From Wuchereria bancrofti (taxonomy: Eukaryota; Nematoda; Chromadorea; Rhabditida; Onchocercidae), in contig SSBO01000009.1 of NCBI GenBank assembly GCA_005281725.1, forward strand, positions 3,174,163 through 3,238,162: DNA of 64,000 nucleotides, given 5' to 3'. Positions within the stretch are counted from its first letter, which is position 1; every line of letters begins with the position of its first letter. The translations under genes were made by a program, and so were the position numbers. Shown here piece after piece: positions 49,701 to 61,535 of this stretch. The notes under the pieces were generated by a model. It searched no databases. It saw only the letters and a program-made list of their open reading frames with translations, and was not told the origin of the DNA.

Positions 49701-52090
49701 AGAGCCAACGCCAATGGCAGAAGCATCATTATTCTCGTTCTGTACCTGATCTCAATAAACAACATCATTATTTATCAGTAGAATCAAAACCAATATCTGC
49801 AAAATCCCATTTTGATAATAATAAAAAAATAAATGTTTTCCATCAGAGGAATAGGATGGATCCAGTTTATCTGTCAATACCAGAACTTGATATGGATATG
49901 CGACCGCGACCTCTATTAAGAGCAACATTTGAATCGATACGTAATGTTACAAAAATGGATACGTCGTGGGATTCATATGGCTCATGCAGAAAAGGACGTA
50001 GGGAGAAGTTGCTGCAGCGCCATTATGAATCTGTATCTGATTATTTTCTTGGCAGACATCGAAGTACGATCGTTACTGCTAACACTGCCGTAGAATCATC
50101 TGTTAAGGATATTACTAACACGGTTACGGAATCATGTGTCAATGACAATAACAGTCGTAGTATTGATATCAGCAATGATAATGGTATTTGTACTGATAGT
50201 AACGACAATGCTGTTAGTAGCAAAAAGATCATTTGGCAATATAGAAGTTCCGCTAATGATGGCATTAACTGTAACAAAAATGATGTCAGTACTGATTTAA
50301 TAATGCGCCATAGTTGCACTGTTGATAACAGAAATGATGGTAACAATTACGTTGATAATATTGATAGCGATGAAGTAGATGTCTTCAAGAACAGTGGTAG
50401 AGCTGATGAGTCTAATAATAATGTTTGTGGAAAACTGGCTGGGCAATTTTTACAACGTTATTATTACCATCACTTGAATAACAAAAAAAAATCTGATTCT
50501 GTCTCAAAAATCGACAGGAACTGGTCTTCAAAAAATGTTGACGTTGTTAGTGATATTAGTCGTCAATGTTATTTATTATCTAACAAACCGTTACAATCGA
50601 TGAATTATCATCGACGATACCATTCAAGTGACGCTAGGAATATGTCCTTTTTTTTCACTTCTGCAGCCAACAATAACAGCAATATGAGAAATATTATTAG
50701 TAAAAATCAGTGGTATTATTATCCATCTATGATGTATTCAAAAACGCAGCAGCAACTAGTGGATGGTAATTTATTTCTTTCTACGACTTAGTTCACTTGT
50801 TCAAGGTCATTTTCTGGAAGTACAGGAACTGGTATCAAATATAAGAGCTGTATTTAATTATAAGTTATAACAAGAGAATAAATTTACATGTTTCCTAGAT
50901 TTTTCGTTTTGCTCAAGTTTGTTTTTGTTATTGTTTGTTTGATTATAATTGAAATTTATCTGATAAAGGGACTATCTGTTTCGGCATAACTCACTTAGTG
51001 ATTCTTCAAATAATGGACAGGTTTATTGATTATATTTTTCTTTTGAGTTTTGTTTTATATTCCCGCTTATTTACACGTTTTTTACTTCAGAAATGGCAAA
51101 GCATATTGCGGAATGTTTAGAGCAGTTCAATACGGGTTTGGATAAAGTTTTGCAAGCACGTCAACTAGTAAGTATATGTTTTTGTTATTAGTGACGAATT
51201 TTGATTTAGATGAGTAACTAAGATTAGGAGTTAACATTGTTGAAAATAGATTGATAAATTGTCGAAATTTATTAGGTCTGAAATCTTAAGTGTCATTCTT
51301 GTTGGTTCAATGTATTTATCTGGAAAGGTTGCAAGTAAGAACAGTGTCGCAATCCTCTATTATCCTTTCAATTTGGAATGTGTTAAATTATCCTTATGTT
51401 TAACTTATTCGTAGCTTAAATTATGGATTACTTCATTCTTTTGATATTTGTTCAATGGTTAAAGAATTGTGTGTTTTAATTCTTCTAAAATTTGCTCCAC
51501 TAAAGTTCAACCAACCTTTTTTATTTGCATTAGTTCTTTTTCATATTGCATATCCTTATTTTATAGCTAGAAACTTCGCAAGAATTACCAGCGGATGATC
51601 GCGAGACAATGCTACGCTTACTGAATCAAGCAATGCGAACAAGCCTTAAACGGATGGAATGCAGTGATGACCGTTATGATCCAGATGGACGACACAGCGA
51701 AAGCCCAAATAGTCTTCCTGGTCAACGGCAATGGTATCTCTTCTGCTTTTTTTTATTTTTTCTTTTCTATAACTTGATATGTAGTGAAGTAGTGAAGTTT
51801 GTGATAATAGAGAGATCCAACACACATTGAGTTAACGTCTTCTTTAGGTGATGTGAATAAAGGATATTATTACTTTTCCTGCAGAATTATTTTCGATACA
51901 TTCATTTGTTTTGTCATTAATTCCTATGGCTTTTTATTGCAGTGCCCCAGTTCAGCAACTTTGTAGCACTAGTGATGGCAATGCTAATTTCCATAACATT
52001 ACCAGTAACATTGATCCAGCGGAATTTTTCCAGCGGCACGGACAACAGTTGCTTGCTCTGCTGCAACAAAACATGGCAAAACAGAATTAA
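32211..52090 (+). CDS. WDR62/MAPKBP1: WDR62/MAPKBP1-family WD40 scaffold protein
   Basis: A 37-exon model gives 5214 nt, or 1737 aa plus stop, excluding an unresolved first exon. Vertebrate members are about 1500 aa scaffolds at centrosomes and spindle poles that bind JNK-pathway kinases. The order matches the family: an N-terminal stretch KLERVLGCTAVS and AYPAGATVILYNPRN, tandem WD40 propellers to about 37.7 kb, a long Ser-rich linker, and a C-terminal helical region (AKHIAECLEQFNTGLDKV, RETMLRLLNQAMRTSLK). All accepted joins keep phase. Odd points are a CG acceptor before 33055, an inferred GC donor at 35388, a NAGNAG acceptor at 47621-47626, and a large intron (47737-51090) that contains an alternative last exon. 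Exon coordinates are given in the three segment entries that follow. Confidence 0.93.
37871..47736 (+). other. WDR62/MAPKBP1: Ser-rich linker segment, exons 18-34
   Basis: Exons: 37871-37952, 38537-38667, 39703-39809, 40711-41052, 41327-41512, 41783-42009, 42193-42295, 42936-43094, 43975-44075, 44157-44302, 45247-45468, 46330-46512, 46635-46705, 46753-46922, 47064-47230, 47319-47453 and 47624-47736. The sequence is low-complexity and Ser/Thr/Asn-rich. Repeated basic phosphosite-like motifs occur: SRSKSFGNLR, IARSVGNLYS, LRSRSQSPSQ. The exon at 46635 uses a weak AAAAG acceptor and was chosen because only it preserves phase into 46753. A possible cassette exon lies at 42751-42792. Confidence 0.75.
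42751..42792 (+). other. Possible in-frame cassette exon
   Basis: This 42-nt piece lies between the exons ending at 42295 and starting at 42936. It enters and leaves in phase 1 and reads SRQLSENSSNSNY, matching the linker's composition. Flanks are ATAAG and a weak GTCATT donor. A shorter 24-nt version would use the TTTCAG at 42768. Confidence 0.3.
49515..50791 (+). CDS. Embedded 415-codon ORF: alternative last exon or nested gene
   Basis: A long uninterrupted frame (ATG at 49544, TAG at 50789-50791) lies in the large intron of the WD40 gene on the same strand. It has a poly(A) signal AATAAA at 50877-50882, 86 nt past the stop. The protein starts MKRRSVTFTDSPPEV and carries HYSRSVPDLNK, then becomes Asn/Ser/Asp-rich without recognisable domains. 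Two origins fit. As an alternative last exon it could start at 49515 after TTTTGAG, in the phase 1 left by the donor at 47737. As a nested gene it could take a spliced leader at the TTTAG ending at 49542, one base before the ATG. The RSVPDL motif resembles RSVGNL and RSKSFGNL in the host linker, which favours an isoform. Confidence 0.6.
50877..50882 (+). terminator. AATAAA poly(A) signal of the embedded ORF
   Basis: A perfect hexamer 86 nt after the stop codon, inside the intron of the full-length transcript. It supports intronic polyadenylation. Confidence 0.6.
51091..52090 (+). other. WDR62/MAPKBP1: C-terminal helical segment, exons 35-37
   Basis: Exons: 51091-51167, 51567-51733 and 51943-52090 (TAA at 52088-52090). 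The helices AKHIAECLEQFNTGLDKV and DDRETMLRLLNQAMRTSL resemble the C-terminal dimerisation region of the vertebrate proteins. The protein ends FFQRHGQQLLALLQQNMAKQ. The phase-1 acceptor at 51090 fits the phase-1 donor at 47737, skipping the embedded ORF. Confidence 0.85.
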
Positions 52091-53427
52091 TAAGCAGGAG
52101 CAAAGCAATAATCACGAACGAATGTTTCTGGAGATCTTATAATTTCCTGGATTTATTTTTTTTTTTTTTCAAAATTTAACTGCTGCTATTTAGAATACCA
52201 AATTTGTAAAGGGGCCAAGAGATCTCGCTGCTAAAATATTCTTTAATCAAAGCGCCGATACTCTTCATCATTCCATTTTCTTTGTCGTGAATTAGAGTTA
52301 CTTGATTTCCTCTTTAGTCAATTCGAAGTGTTTGAGAGAAACCCATTAAGTTATAATTTGTTTTTTTTGTTATGAATGCTATATGTTGTTTTTAATGCTT
52401 ACATTATTTACATCTTCCGAGAAATTGTGATGCAATCCATAATTTCATAGTGATCAGCTTTTCGTGCCTTGTACTGCTGGGAAAGCTTTTAAGTTTACAT
52501 TTCCTGATTTAAATGACTTTTATTTTTTTATTGTGTATACGACTTTCAACAAATTGATTTCGTTTTGTTGTGCGATATTAATTCAACGATGCAGAAATTA
52601 CATGTCCTCCATGTTAATGATTTGTTCCGACAGTATTTCATTTAGGCAGTTGGGAAGGAGATTACTTTTGTGACCGAAATATGACTTTTGTCTTAGCTGA
52701 TATCCAAACTTTATTTACTTGTTAGGTTAATTTTTTAATGTTCTTAACTACCTACCTTGAATTCAGTAATGGCAAATTTCTGGAGCGGTGTATATTTGGT
52801 CTACTCAGTTTTACACATTAGGATCTGAGAAGTTTAAAGTTAGAAATTGGAGATTTTTCAGTACCACTCTCCAGGTGAATATGCCATTAACTCATGACCA
52901 TATTAGTGCCTGATTATTTCTCGTTGTTTTGCAGCGTCTGTGTGGCCTTTATGTGTACTAATACTCTATCTGTAATTAAGTTCTCTCTGTAGTGCATAAT
53001 TTTATGTATTTTATGAATCAAATGGTCTTCACGGCGATATATTAGTAAAAGAGATGTATATATCCGTACAGAAGCAGTAAGGAAAATGTAAAGAGAAAGG
53101 AATTATTACCTGGGTTATGGATAAGCTTCGTGAATCGTCAGATTTATGTATCTCCTGGACAGTTAAGAACACAAAATTTTATTATCGCAACTTAGTTGTC
53201 TCAATTGACGATCCCTGGAGTCATTTTTGACAGGGTTTAGTATGTCAGATCATTTTAAGCACTGTTTCTATGTTTTACACGTACCAGTAACACAAAGTTC
53301 TCTTTCGAAGTGTGTAAATTTTTTGGTTTCATGTTTTGCAGCCTATTACAACCGATCCAATAAAGAAATTAACAGTTCATTCACCCAGCAGAACAGCATT
53401 TAAATAAAAATTCAGGGATCTCAACAT
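52091..53427 (+). other. 3' untranslated region of the WD40 gene
   Basis: There are no coding-like frames on either strand. AATAAA hexamers occur at 53359-53364 and 53403-53408. The minus-strand gene's own AATAAA lies at 53433-53428, so the two genes are tail-to-tail with almost no spacer. Confidence 0.5.
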
Positions 53428-53532
53428 TTTATTTACATTTTTTACAAATAGATGCTGTATCAGCATCACATCGCAAGACTAATTAATAATATTCCTTCAA
53501 TCTAAACTAGGTTACATGCTTTCATAGTAAAA

Positions 53533-56500
53533 CTAAAAACCCGGAGGGTCCCAACTAATCTGTCTTTTTACTTTCTTCTCTCGATATGTTTCAACAATGT
53601 CGTCCTCTTTGAAAACGATCTTGTCATTCGACACAGCAACGCCTACCTCTTCGTTTTTGCTCGCTGAACTTACTACCTTAAGTGCATTTGATTAATTTAG
53701 AGAAAGCTGTAGCCTAAGTCATATTTCGTCTAGTCAGTAAATTAATGAAAAGATGTCGATTTTGTCCTGCTCACAAACAGGTTTGGTCATTCCAATTCAA
53801 TTCTACAACGAAGGAAAATTACCTGCGTTCCAACACGCATCGAACGTATAGAACCCTCAAAGATGACAGTTGTGTCTCTCAGCACCCGCAGCAAATCCGA
53901 TCTGCAATCTATGAATTTGAAGATTTTGACTGTAGGTTAGTTTGAACAATTGATCCAACATTCCAAATAATTATATCTGAACCAACAAATCAAAAGATCA
54001 ACAAAATAGGTATTCTTGAACGCTTTAAAGGGGAAAATAAAATAAAGTTAAGATTTCATGATTGAATATGAAATCCGAAAGAAACCTACTTGTTGATAGT
54101 ACCCCAGTCTACCAGAATTCCGCCAATCGACTGCTTTTTTCGCTCAACAATCACCGAGAAACTTTTTATCACATGCCCTTCGCCAACTTGTTCAAGCGTC
54201 ACTTCTTCCGGAAGACAATTCGATAAACGACTTTTTAAATCTTCTACCAAACGATAAATAACGTTAAAGCAAATGATTTCCACACCTAATTGTTCAGCAA
54301 TACGCTTCACTCCAGGTACCACTTGAACATTGAAACAGTAAAGCAGAACTGCAAAGCATACTCAATTAGTGCATCAAATATTTAATATTTATAAAGTGTA
54401 CTCAAAAAAACCTAATGAATTCCTAAGATTATTATGACAGTGTAATCATTAAATGCAACGCAGTATCCGATTATGGCAAAAATGAACGTTGCACAAAATG
54501 CCGATGTGGTGCTTATATTCAAATTTGACACTCATACTCCTCCCTCTACTTTCAGTTCAAATTTACCTCATGAATAAAAGATTATTTAAACGAAATAGTT
54601 CTTTTTTTAGTCAATACTGAGAACCATTAAACACAGTTTGCCTCTAAGAATGTAAGTCCATTCATTGAGCTAACATATGAAAAATTTCAATGTCATTTTA
54701 CTGAATATGAATCTGAATATAGTGAAAAAATACTTCCAAGATCTTTTGCTAACTTGACATCGCTCTCACTCGGGGGTCCAACATCAAATTTCACAAGATC
54801 TAGCTCAACTTCCTCCGACTTGTAGGTGTCAAAGACATTTAGGATAGCTTCTAGAGTTCCATCAACATCAGTGTTTAGCATCAACCTTACGCATGGTTTT
54901 TGACTTCCAACATCTTTTTGATATTTCTGCTCCTGAACAAATTCCTTTGTATATTGCATTTTCCAAAGATTTGATAATTGTATGAAAACTTTGGTCACCA
55001 AATTATCATAAGTTTGACTTTCGATAAATTATTATGTAACCTACTTTATGGACGATCAGGCGTAATGTGGAACCAGCACGTAAACCAGCATCTAATAACT
55101 TACGACGATTTTCTAAATATTCCTTTCTTTCTTTCTCATTTCGCTGTTCGGCTGTTTTCTGAAATGAAATTTTGAAATCAATAAGAATACAAGAAGAAAC
55201 AAATCAGGATAACTAATTGCTTCTGATGAACTGTTGTTACTTCACAACTATGTCAGAAATAGCTAAATGTATGGGATGACTCACCCAATCTTCTTCTGCT
55301 TTTTTACTTATTTCTTTCTTCAATCTATAACGAACAACTTCCTGGGCCCTTGGTTCATTTTCCAGTTGCAGAACTCGTTCTCCTGGAGTAGGCAAATTTT
55401 CTCGCCAGCCAGACACAACTACTGGAGTACTTGGGATAGCCTTCACTAACTCGTGACCAAATTCATCATGCATTGAACGAACCTATAACAATTTTAATTC
55501 CAAGTAGTAGTAAACAGTTTAAGGAATTATTATATCACGATTAATTTGACAGTCATGGTACGAAAGTAAGTCTGACAAAATAGACAGCAGATAGGAAGAG
55601 CAAATAGTCTGCATAACAGTTCTTCCTGTGCAACAAAATTGATGACAAACCCTAGCCCAACATGTTCCAGCTACAAGTGCTGCGCCTTTCACAAGAGTAC
55701 CACGTTGAACAATCATTGTACAAACCTTGCCAAAACCTGAATTATAGAGAAGAAAAAATGAAGACACGATGAAAATTAAATATGTAATAGAAATAAAGTA
55801 AAAATTGTCTTAATTGTACATTTTCCGATTAATACCGTCATTACACTTCTCAAGTGTTAAAATGATTTCTAACTGAATATTATTAGCTACTTAATGTAAC
55901 TTCCAGTGATATTCTAATAACATATTATAAAGGCTATCCGAACTTTAAATAATGATCACACGCGATGCTAGTCCTTAATCACCAACCTAAATCTATCCAT
56001 TACTACATCGTTTAACTTCAAACAACTAATAAGAGTAGCATGCTCCATCTTCAGAATCGAATAGTATACTTTCTGGGTAAGCAAAAACATACCACTCTGA
56101 ATTTTCGATTCAATCACAATTCCTTCCACTAATCCACTCCAAGTTGAACGCAAATTCATGTCCTCAGCTTGTAGTAATATTGCTTCCTGAATAATTTTTG
56201 ATTCTCATCATTGAAATTCCTTCTTGATAATCTTCTAATATTGCAATGATTATCAATGAAACAAGCACTGAAGTAAACAAGTGGTGTAAGAAAAGCAATA
56301 ACCTTCAGTTCATCCACATTTTCACCTTTTAGAGCTGAAATTTCAACACATAAAACATCACCACCAAGATCATCAACCAAAATTCCGTGTTCCACAAGCG
56401 ACTGTTTAGCTTTGATCTGGAAATTTGAAATTTGAATAAATGAAATTTAATCTGAACATAATCCAGTTCAAACGAAAAATAAATGCTATGAACTCTAAAA

Positions 56501-58301
56501 TTACTCACAGGGTTAGCATTAGCCTTGTCAATCTTATTAATGGCAACAACAATAGGTACGTTTGCTCTCTTTGCATAACTGAAAAAAGTAAAATTCTAGA
56601 AATTTAGATAAAACATTATACTATTATGGCTAGTTTTAAATCTTTAATTGAAATAAAGTATTTCAAGGCATTTGAGTAGCAATGCAAACGAAGTATATAA
56701 GAAGCAGCTTCACTACATAAATTAAATATATCTTTAAGTATGCTAAAAATTTTTGCTGTATTAAAGTCAAAAGAGTCAAATCAAAAGGGCCTACTTTATG
56801 GACTGTACTGTTTGCTCGTTTACTCCATCATCCGCAGCAACTACTAAGACGACTATATCAGTTGAATGTGCTCCACGTTCCCGCATCTTAGAGAATGCCG
56901 CATGTCCAGGCGTATCCAGAAATGTAATCTCACAATCTTTCTCTTTTACTGCAATGTAAATAAAATACGAAACTTGCAGGTTATCACACATAGAAATGGA
57001 ATTTCCTGCGATATGTAAATTACTAATATATGATCAAACTAATCGAAGATCGATAGAATGAGAGTACCATGCATGGAGGCAACGATATTAAGATTTAAAA
57101 AGAAAAAAACAAATTTTCACACGCGTAAAAGCGCCGATATGCTGTGTGATGCCACCATATTCGCTTTCCACAATTTGAGAATGTCTTAGACAGTCAAGAA
57201 GCGTTGTTTTTCCATGATCAACATGTCCCATAATAGTGATTATAGGCGCACGTCTTCTCAATTCATTTTCCGGAGGTGGCGGTCTAGAAGAAAAAACCAG
57301 TAAAGCTTACACTTCACCATTAGAAAATGAGTGTAAAGAGTATGAGAGCACAACTGGAATGACCTTAAGAATATACGAATCTATTAGAATTAATTCCATC
57401 AGGTCATCTGAAAATTTGATTTATAAGAACAGAGTGTCAAACAGGCCTCTTAAATGAGGGTAAAACTGACTGTGGAAATGCATCCAATTCAAAATGTTCA
57501 CTGACGACACTTCGAGGATGTGGTATCAGCTTTGGTTTAAGACCAAAAGCTCCAACTACGGTAGTGATAGCAGACATATCCAGCTCTGAAAACTCGAACA
57601 ACACCAATTCCAGACAAATACTTATAACAATGAAAATTGAAGTAAGGTTTTTGGAAGGAATTACACTTTTTTTTGGAAGAAACCTGAAAATACTGCGATT
57701 AATTACTCAAGGACAAAGCATGTGTAAGTTACTTTCGTTGTTGATTCCGGGTGAATTATTCAAATTTTTGAGCACTTGTAAAACTTCTTCGTCAGAACTC
57801 CCTAACACTTTGGCCAATTCTCTGAAAACGTGATAACTCCAATAAACAATACAGAAAAATGATGTATATCTAATTTGACATCCTCTGAGTCGATAGTTGA
57901 GAAATAAAGTGAAATTTCTGTGAATTAGGAATAATTGAACCTAAATTACTAAGCGATGGCATATCACAAATAACTTATCAAGAGGCTAAGTTCATCTTTT
58001 ATTATTGTCACATACATAATAAAATTCTCTCTTGGTACTTCAATATAATAATGCCATTATAAACTCACGAGTAATATGTACATATTCATAGGATCATAGT
58101 CCACTTCTGAGTAACTTACCCCACTTTCATATCTTCATAAATTTCGGCAACCTTCTTCTTACTGGGTGTTTTCCCGACCACAATAGGATCAATAAATTTT
58201 CTCCGTTTCCGTTTAACATAACATTTTGGTGATAGTCTGAGGAATCGAACTGAACCATCAAGAAGCCATCGTATAGCGCATAAGTGCATCAGCTGTTGCA
58301 T
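53533..58301 (-). CDS. MTIF2: Mitochondrial translation initiation factor IF-2
   Basis: This GTPase delivers initiator tRNA to the mitochondrial small subunit and promotes subunit joining. Fifteen exons (58301-58120, 57821-57733, 57585-57471, 57283-57123, 56948-56795, 56578-56509, 56416-56303, 56186-56093, 55736-55651, 55482-55285, 55158-55045, 54932-54734, 54348-54090, 53901-53823, 53676-53533) total 2058 nt, or 685 aa, with every phase consistent. The N-terminus (about 35 residues, rich in R/K, no D/E before residue 15) fits a mitochondrial presequence. G motifs are intact: GHVDHGKT (about 148), GGITQHIG (172), DTPGH (194), NKID (248) and SALKG (284). Domain II ([12 protein letters not shown]), the domain III region ([13 protein letters not shown]) and the C-terminal domain ([14 protein letters not shown]) follow, ending SWDPPGF like the mammalian protein. 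A TTTAG two bases before the ATG is a probable spliced-leader acceptor. Confidence 0.95.
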
Positions 58302-58773
58302 TTCTAAATAATAAATTCGGATGAATCGTTCACTTCTTTGTTGTTTTCATTTCTATTTTTGTTCACTGCAAAAGACAAACTACCCGAAATAAATGCCATA
58401 TCTTCCTGACATACCTTAACTTCCCCGCCATCGGGGGAATCTAACATTTAGCAACAATGCCTAACACTAGCGCCTCTCCCTCTCTCGAACTAACGGGTTT
58501 GATGTTAAATTGCCGAAAATCGCAATTTATTGTGAAGGACATCGGTAAAATGACGACCTCGAGATAAACGACCTGTTGGAATTGAAAAGTTCGATGAATC
58601 ATTCATAGTTTACAGGGATCCGGTCATTTCAGGTGACGAAAAGCGGAATGATATAACTACAGAAATATTTATGAAAATTGAGATCTAAGCTCAGCGATAA
58701 TTAGAAAGTCACTAATTAGATTTGCTAAATTTAGTATCAGATAAACTACATAATCTCAAGTGGGTTTCGTTAG

Positions 58774-58838
58774 TGGTCATTGGTCAGTCAGTGCCTATAC
58801 TGGTCATCAAAGCTAAAATCAACAATACAGACTGACCA
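58774..58838. promoter_or_regulatory. Cluster of TGGTCA half-sites
   Basis: TGGTCA occurs at 58774-58779 and 58781-58786 (direct repeat, 1-nt spacer) and again at 58801-58806. The reverse complement TGACCA is at 58833-58838. The DR1 layout resembles nuclear-receptor elements (AGGTCA-like). The cluster is about 470 bp upstream of the MTIF2 start. Function is inferred only. Confidence 0.3.
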
Positions 58839-59503
58839 TTATACAATTCCCGAAATCATACAACATTAGGAAAATGAATTGCGAAAAAAAAATTTGAAAA
58901 TTTTCATTTTTTTTAAAGTGGTCGAATCGCAATTTTCTTCAAGTAACTCCCGAAATATTCAAGTTAAATTTTTCCCGAGAAATCTATATCTAGAAGATTT
59001 ATTGCGAAAGATTAAACACATGTTTGCAGCATATCTTTCAATAAATTATACTTTTCAATTTCTTGGTAAAGTACAAAATGATAAATTGTGGAGATTCAGC
59101 TAAAAAAAAAAACTGAAAATTTCCGGATTTTTTTTTTCGAAGTTTGTTCCCCTAATATTAGACATACCAGAATCTTTGAGAAGTAGTTGATTGGTTAGTT
59201 TTCGAGAATTAGTTTAGTTTAGTTAAGTCCGCCGTACTTTGTGCAAATTTTTGTTTACTTATCGAAATTTCGTGTATATATATGTGACCGGTTTTATTGG
59301 TAAATTTCCTGTGGTCTTAGTTTACTTTGGAAAACAGAAATATAAAGAGGATATGGTTAGTATAGAAAAGTGTATGTATATAGTTACACAACAACAAGAA
59401 GGATATGATTGGGATTAATAGACAGACACGTAAGTCGTAACGACCATTGGACAGTTCCTCTTCCTCAATGAACTAACTCCCGTGTTTATTATACTGACCA
59501 TTA

Positions 59504-59511
59504 TGACGTCA
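59504..59511. promoter_or_regulatory. Perfect CRE palindrome TGACGTCA
   Basis: This is the full 8-bp CREB/ATF consensus in a locally GC-richer stretch. It sits 72 bp upstream of the ATG at 59576 and about 2 kb upstream of the first visible exon of the bHLH-PAS gene. Confidence 0.45.
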
Positions 59512-59575
59512 CATCCCAATTGAAAAGAGAAGAGAAGGAAGTAGTGAACAAATTGAGTTGACAGATCAGAGTTTG

Positions 59576-60014
59576 ATGAAACGATCAGGTCGGGCGGGTC
59601 ACGATAACAAAACGTCCACATTGAAACTTGAGGAACAGTTGACAGCCGGCTCGTATTTTGTGTTTGTTATCCAAATTGTAAGTTCATTCCGTACTACGAA
59701 TCATTATCGGTAATATAATTTCTTCACATGAACCAAATACAGCGGCAATCATCAAACAATAACAGGTTAGCCCACTGTCTCTTTTTTTCATGAAAGTTGG
59801 TAATTTTAATTGGAATGAAATTTTTAAAAGCAATAAGTTTATTACTTCGGCAATTAACATTCAAGATTCTCATAGTCTTTCTATGGACAATTTGGAAAGC
59901 AAAAATATGATCCGAAAAAAAAAGCAAAATGCAAGCTTAGCATGCTATATTACTGGATTATTTGCCGATAAGAACAAAAATGTGCATTTAATACACCTGC
60001 AATCGCTGTTGTAA
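59576..60014 (+). CDS. Possible two-exon small protein or 5' exons of the bHLH-PAS gene
   Basis: Exon 59576-59677 starts with ATG and reads MKRSGRAGHDNKTSTLKLEE, ending at a consensus GTAAGT donor in phase 0. After an 88-nt intron, the AACAG acceptor at 59765 opens a phase-0 frame that runs 82 codons to a TAA at 60012-60014 (LSMDNLESKNMIRKKKQNAS inside). Together they give 116 aa. A second acceptor (TACAG near 59752) gives a shorter ending in another frame. No family is recognised. A CAG acceptor lies just upstream of the ATG. It could instead be upstream exons of the next gene. Confidence 0.33.
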
Positions 60015-61535
60015 ATTTATGAAAAGAATATGTAAGGATAGCATTACAAAGCACAAAATCCAAAAGAAACAAACAATTATCAATAATCTTACATTTGAGA
60101 GCTCAAATTTAAATACCTTGGAATCATCAGTATCAGTGGATATTATACCAGAATAGACTAATGACAGTGAATTACTGCGATTATCATCTGTTTATACGAT
60201 GCAATACTATCATTAATTTTATAAAAAATTTTCAGTTACCAATAAAATAAGTCGCATGATGATAGTTTTAAATTATAAATCAATCAAAATTTCATTACAC
60301 TATTTTAGTTCAGATAAATTCATTACTATAAAAATGAAAATGAAACGAATCTCCGGTGGTTTGTTATTGCAATACCTTAACTTCACTCACTCATCATTGA
60401 GTGTAATTCATAGCTATCAGTTATATCCGTTTGTTCAAGAAGAATTTTATTATAACTTTCAACTTTAATTGATTCTATCCCTTTTGACTTCCTTTTCTCT
60501 ACGTTCTTACTATTATATCATTCAATGAGAATTTCTTTCTTTTTGTGTTCACTTCTTGAACGATCATTTATTCTTCTCTTATATAATCAAAAATTTATTT
60601 CTTAGGCTAGCTGATAACAAAGATTTGAAGTTTTTGAAGTCAACTGTTACAATGGAAATTGGTGAAACTATTTAAAATTATCATGATTATGAGATTTTGA
60701 ATTGTCTTACTTCATTCCAATTGACCAGTATCATTAGGATTGAATGATGACAATGAGCCATTTACAATAGTTCATAAGTTCCACATTCAATTAACTCATT
60801 AATAACAAGTTTTGTTGGTGCTCAAGTATTTCCGTGTGCACTTCCCATTCAGTAATATTTGTTTATTTGATTGGAAGAGTAAATGACAGAGTAATATATC
60901 ATCAGGTAATTTTGTTTACTTTTTCATACTATAATTTGAAATAATTTTGTCATACCGAAAACTGATCACATTTTAACATTTGCACCTCCTACTTACAACA
61001 AAGCAAACATCACCTTTAATAGATGCTCCATATTTGTGACATAAGCGCATATATGTGGTGCTGATGATCTTTTCATGGTATAACCAAATTACAAAATTTA
61101 ATTTAAAAAAAAAAAGCGAGCAAACAGCGTCAAATACTCGTAAAAGCTCTGTACGATGCATAAAGTATAATTCAATAAATATGAATTAGATAGCAGATAA
61201 AGTGATATATGACCAAAATACACAGTAAACAAATTATTAGTAATAAAATCACTCGACACATATTCTGCATGGACAAGGAACTACCGAACAGAGTACTAAA
61301 ATTAATGTTTCTTTGAAATTCGTTCCACACTATAAATTAATTGTCTTAAATTAGTCCAGGACAACTTTAGACCAGCAGCTTATTTCCTAATTGCATTAGT
61401 GGCCTAATTGCAATTATGTATCAAAAAATATAAAATATCTAATATAATTTATTTCGCTATTGTTGACTAAAATTTCAAAGTATGATTTTACAAAAATTAA
61501 TGTTTTCTGGAATGAAAGCAACAACTATCATTCAG
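60015..61535. other. Region upstream of the bHLH exon
   Basis: AT-rich with no supported exon. The first exon of the bHLH-PAS gene should be a short piece ending in phase 2, encoding the start Met and the first residue or two before STRGASK; it was not found here. Minus-strand and plus-strand ORFs of 60-70 codons in this stretch look like chance frames. Confidence 0.4.

Larger units (their letters stand above)
58304..59570. other. Intergenic, upstream of MTIF2
   Basis: This region holds the TGGTCA cluster at 58774-58838, a short G/C stem (TTCCCCG 58421-58427 with CGGGGGAA 58432-58439), and the CRE-like site at 59504-59511. The open frame at 58879-59103 is AT-driven and not supported. Confidence 0.5.

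Noticed and set aside
50041..50346. 101-codon minus-strand ORF
   Set aside because: It is the mirror of the Asn/Ser-rich 415-codon plus-strand frame and has no independent support.
58879..59103. 74-codon plus-strand ORF
   Set aside because: The frame is AT-driven (Phe/Lys/Asn-rich) and has no splice or leader signals.
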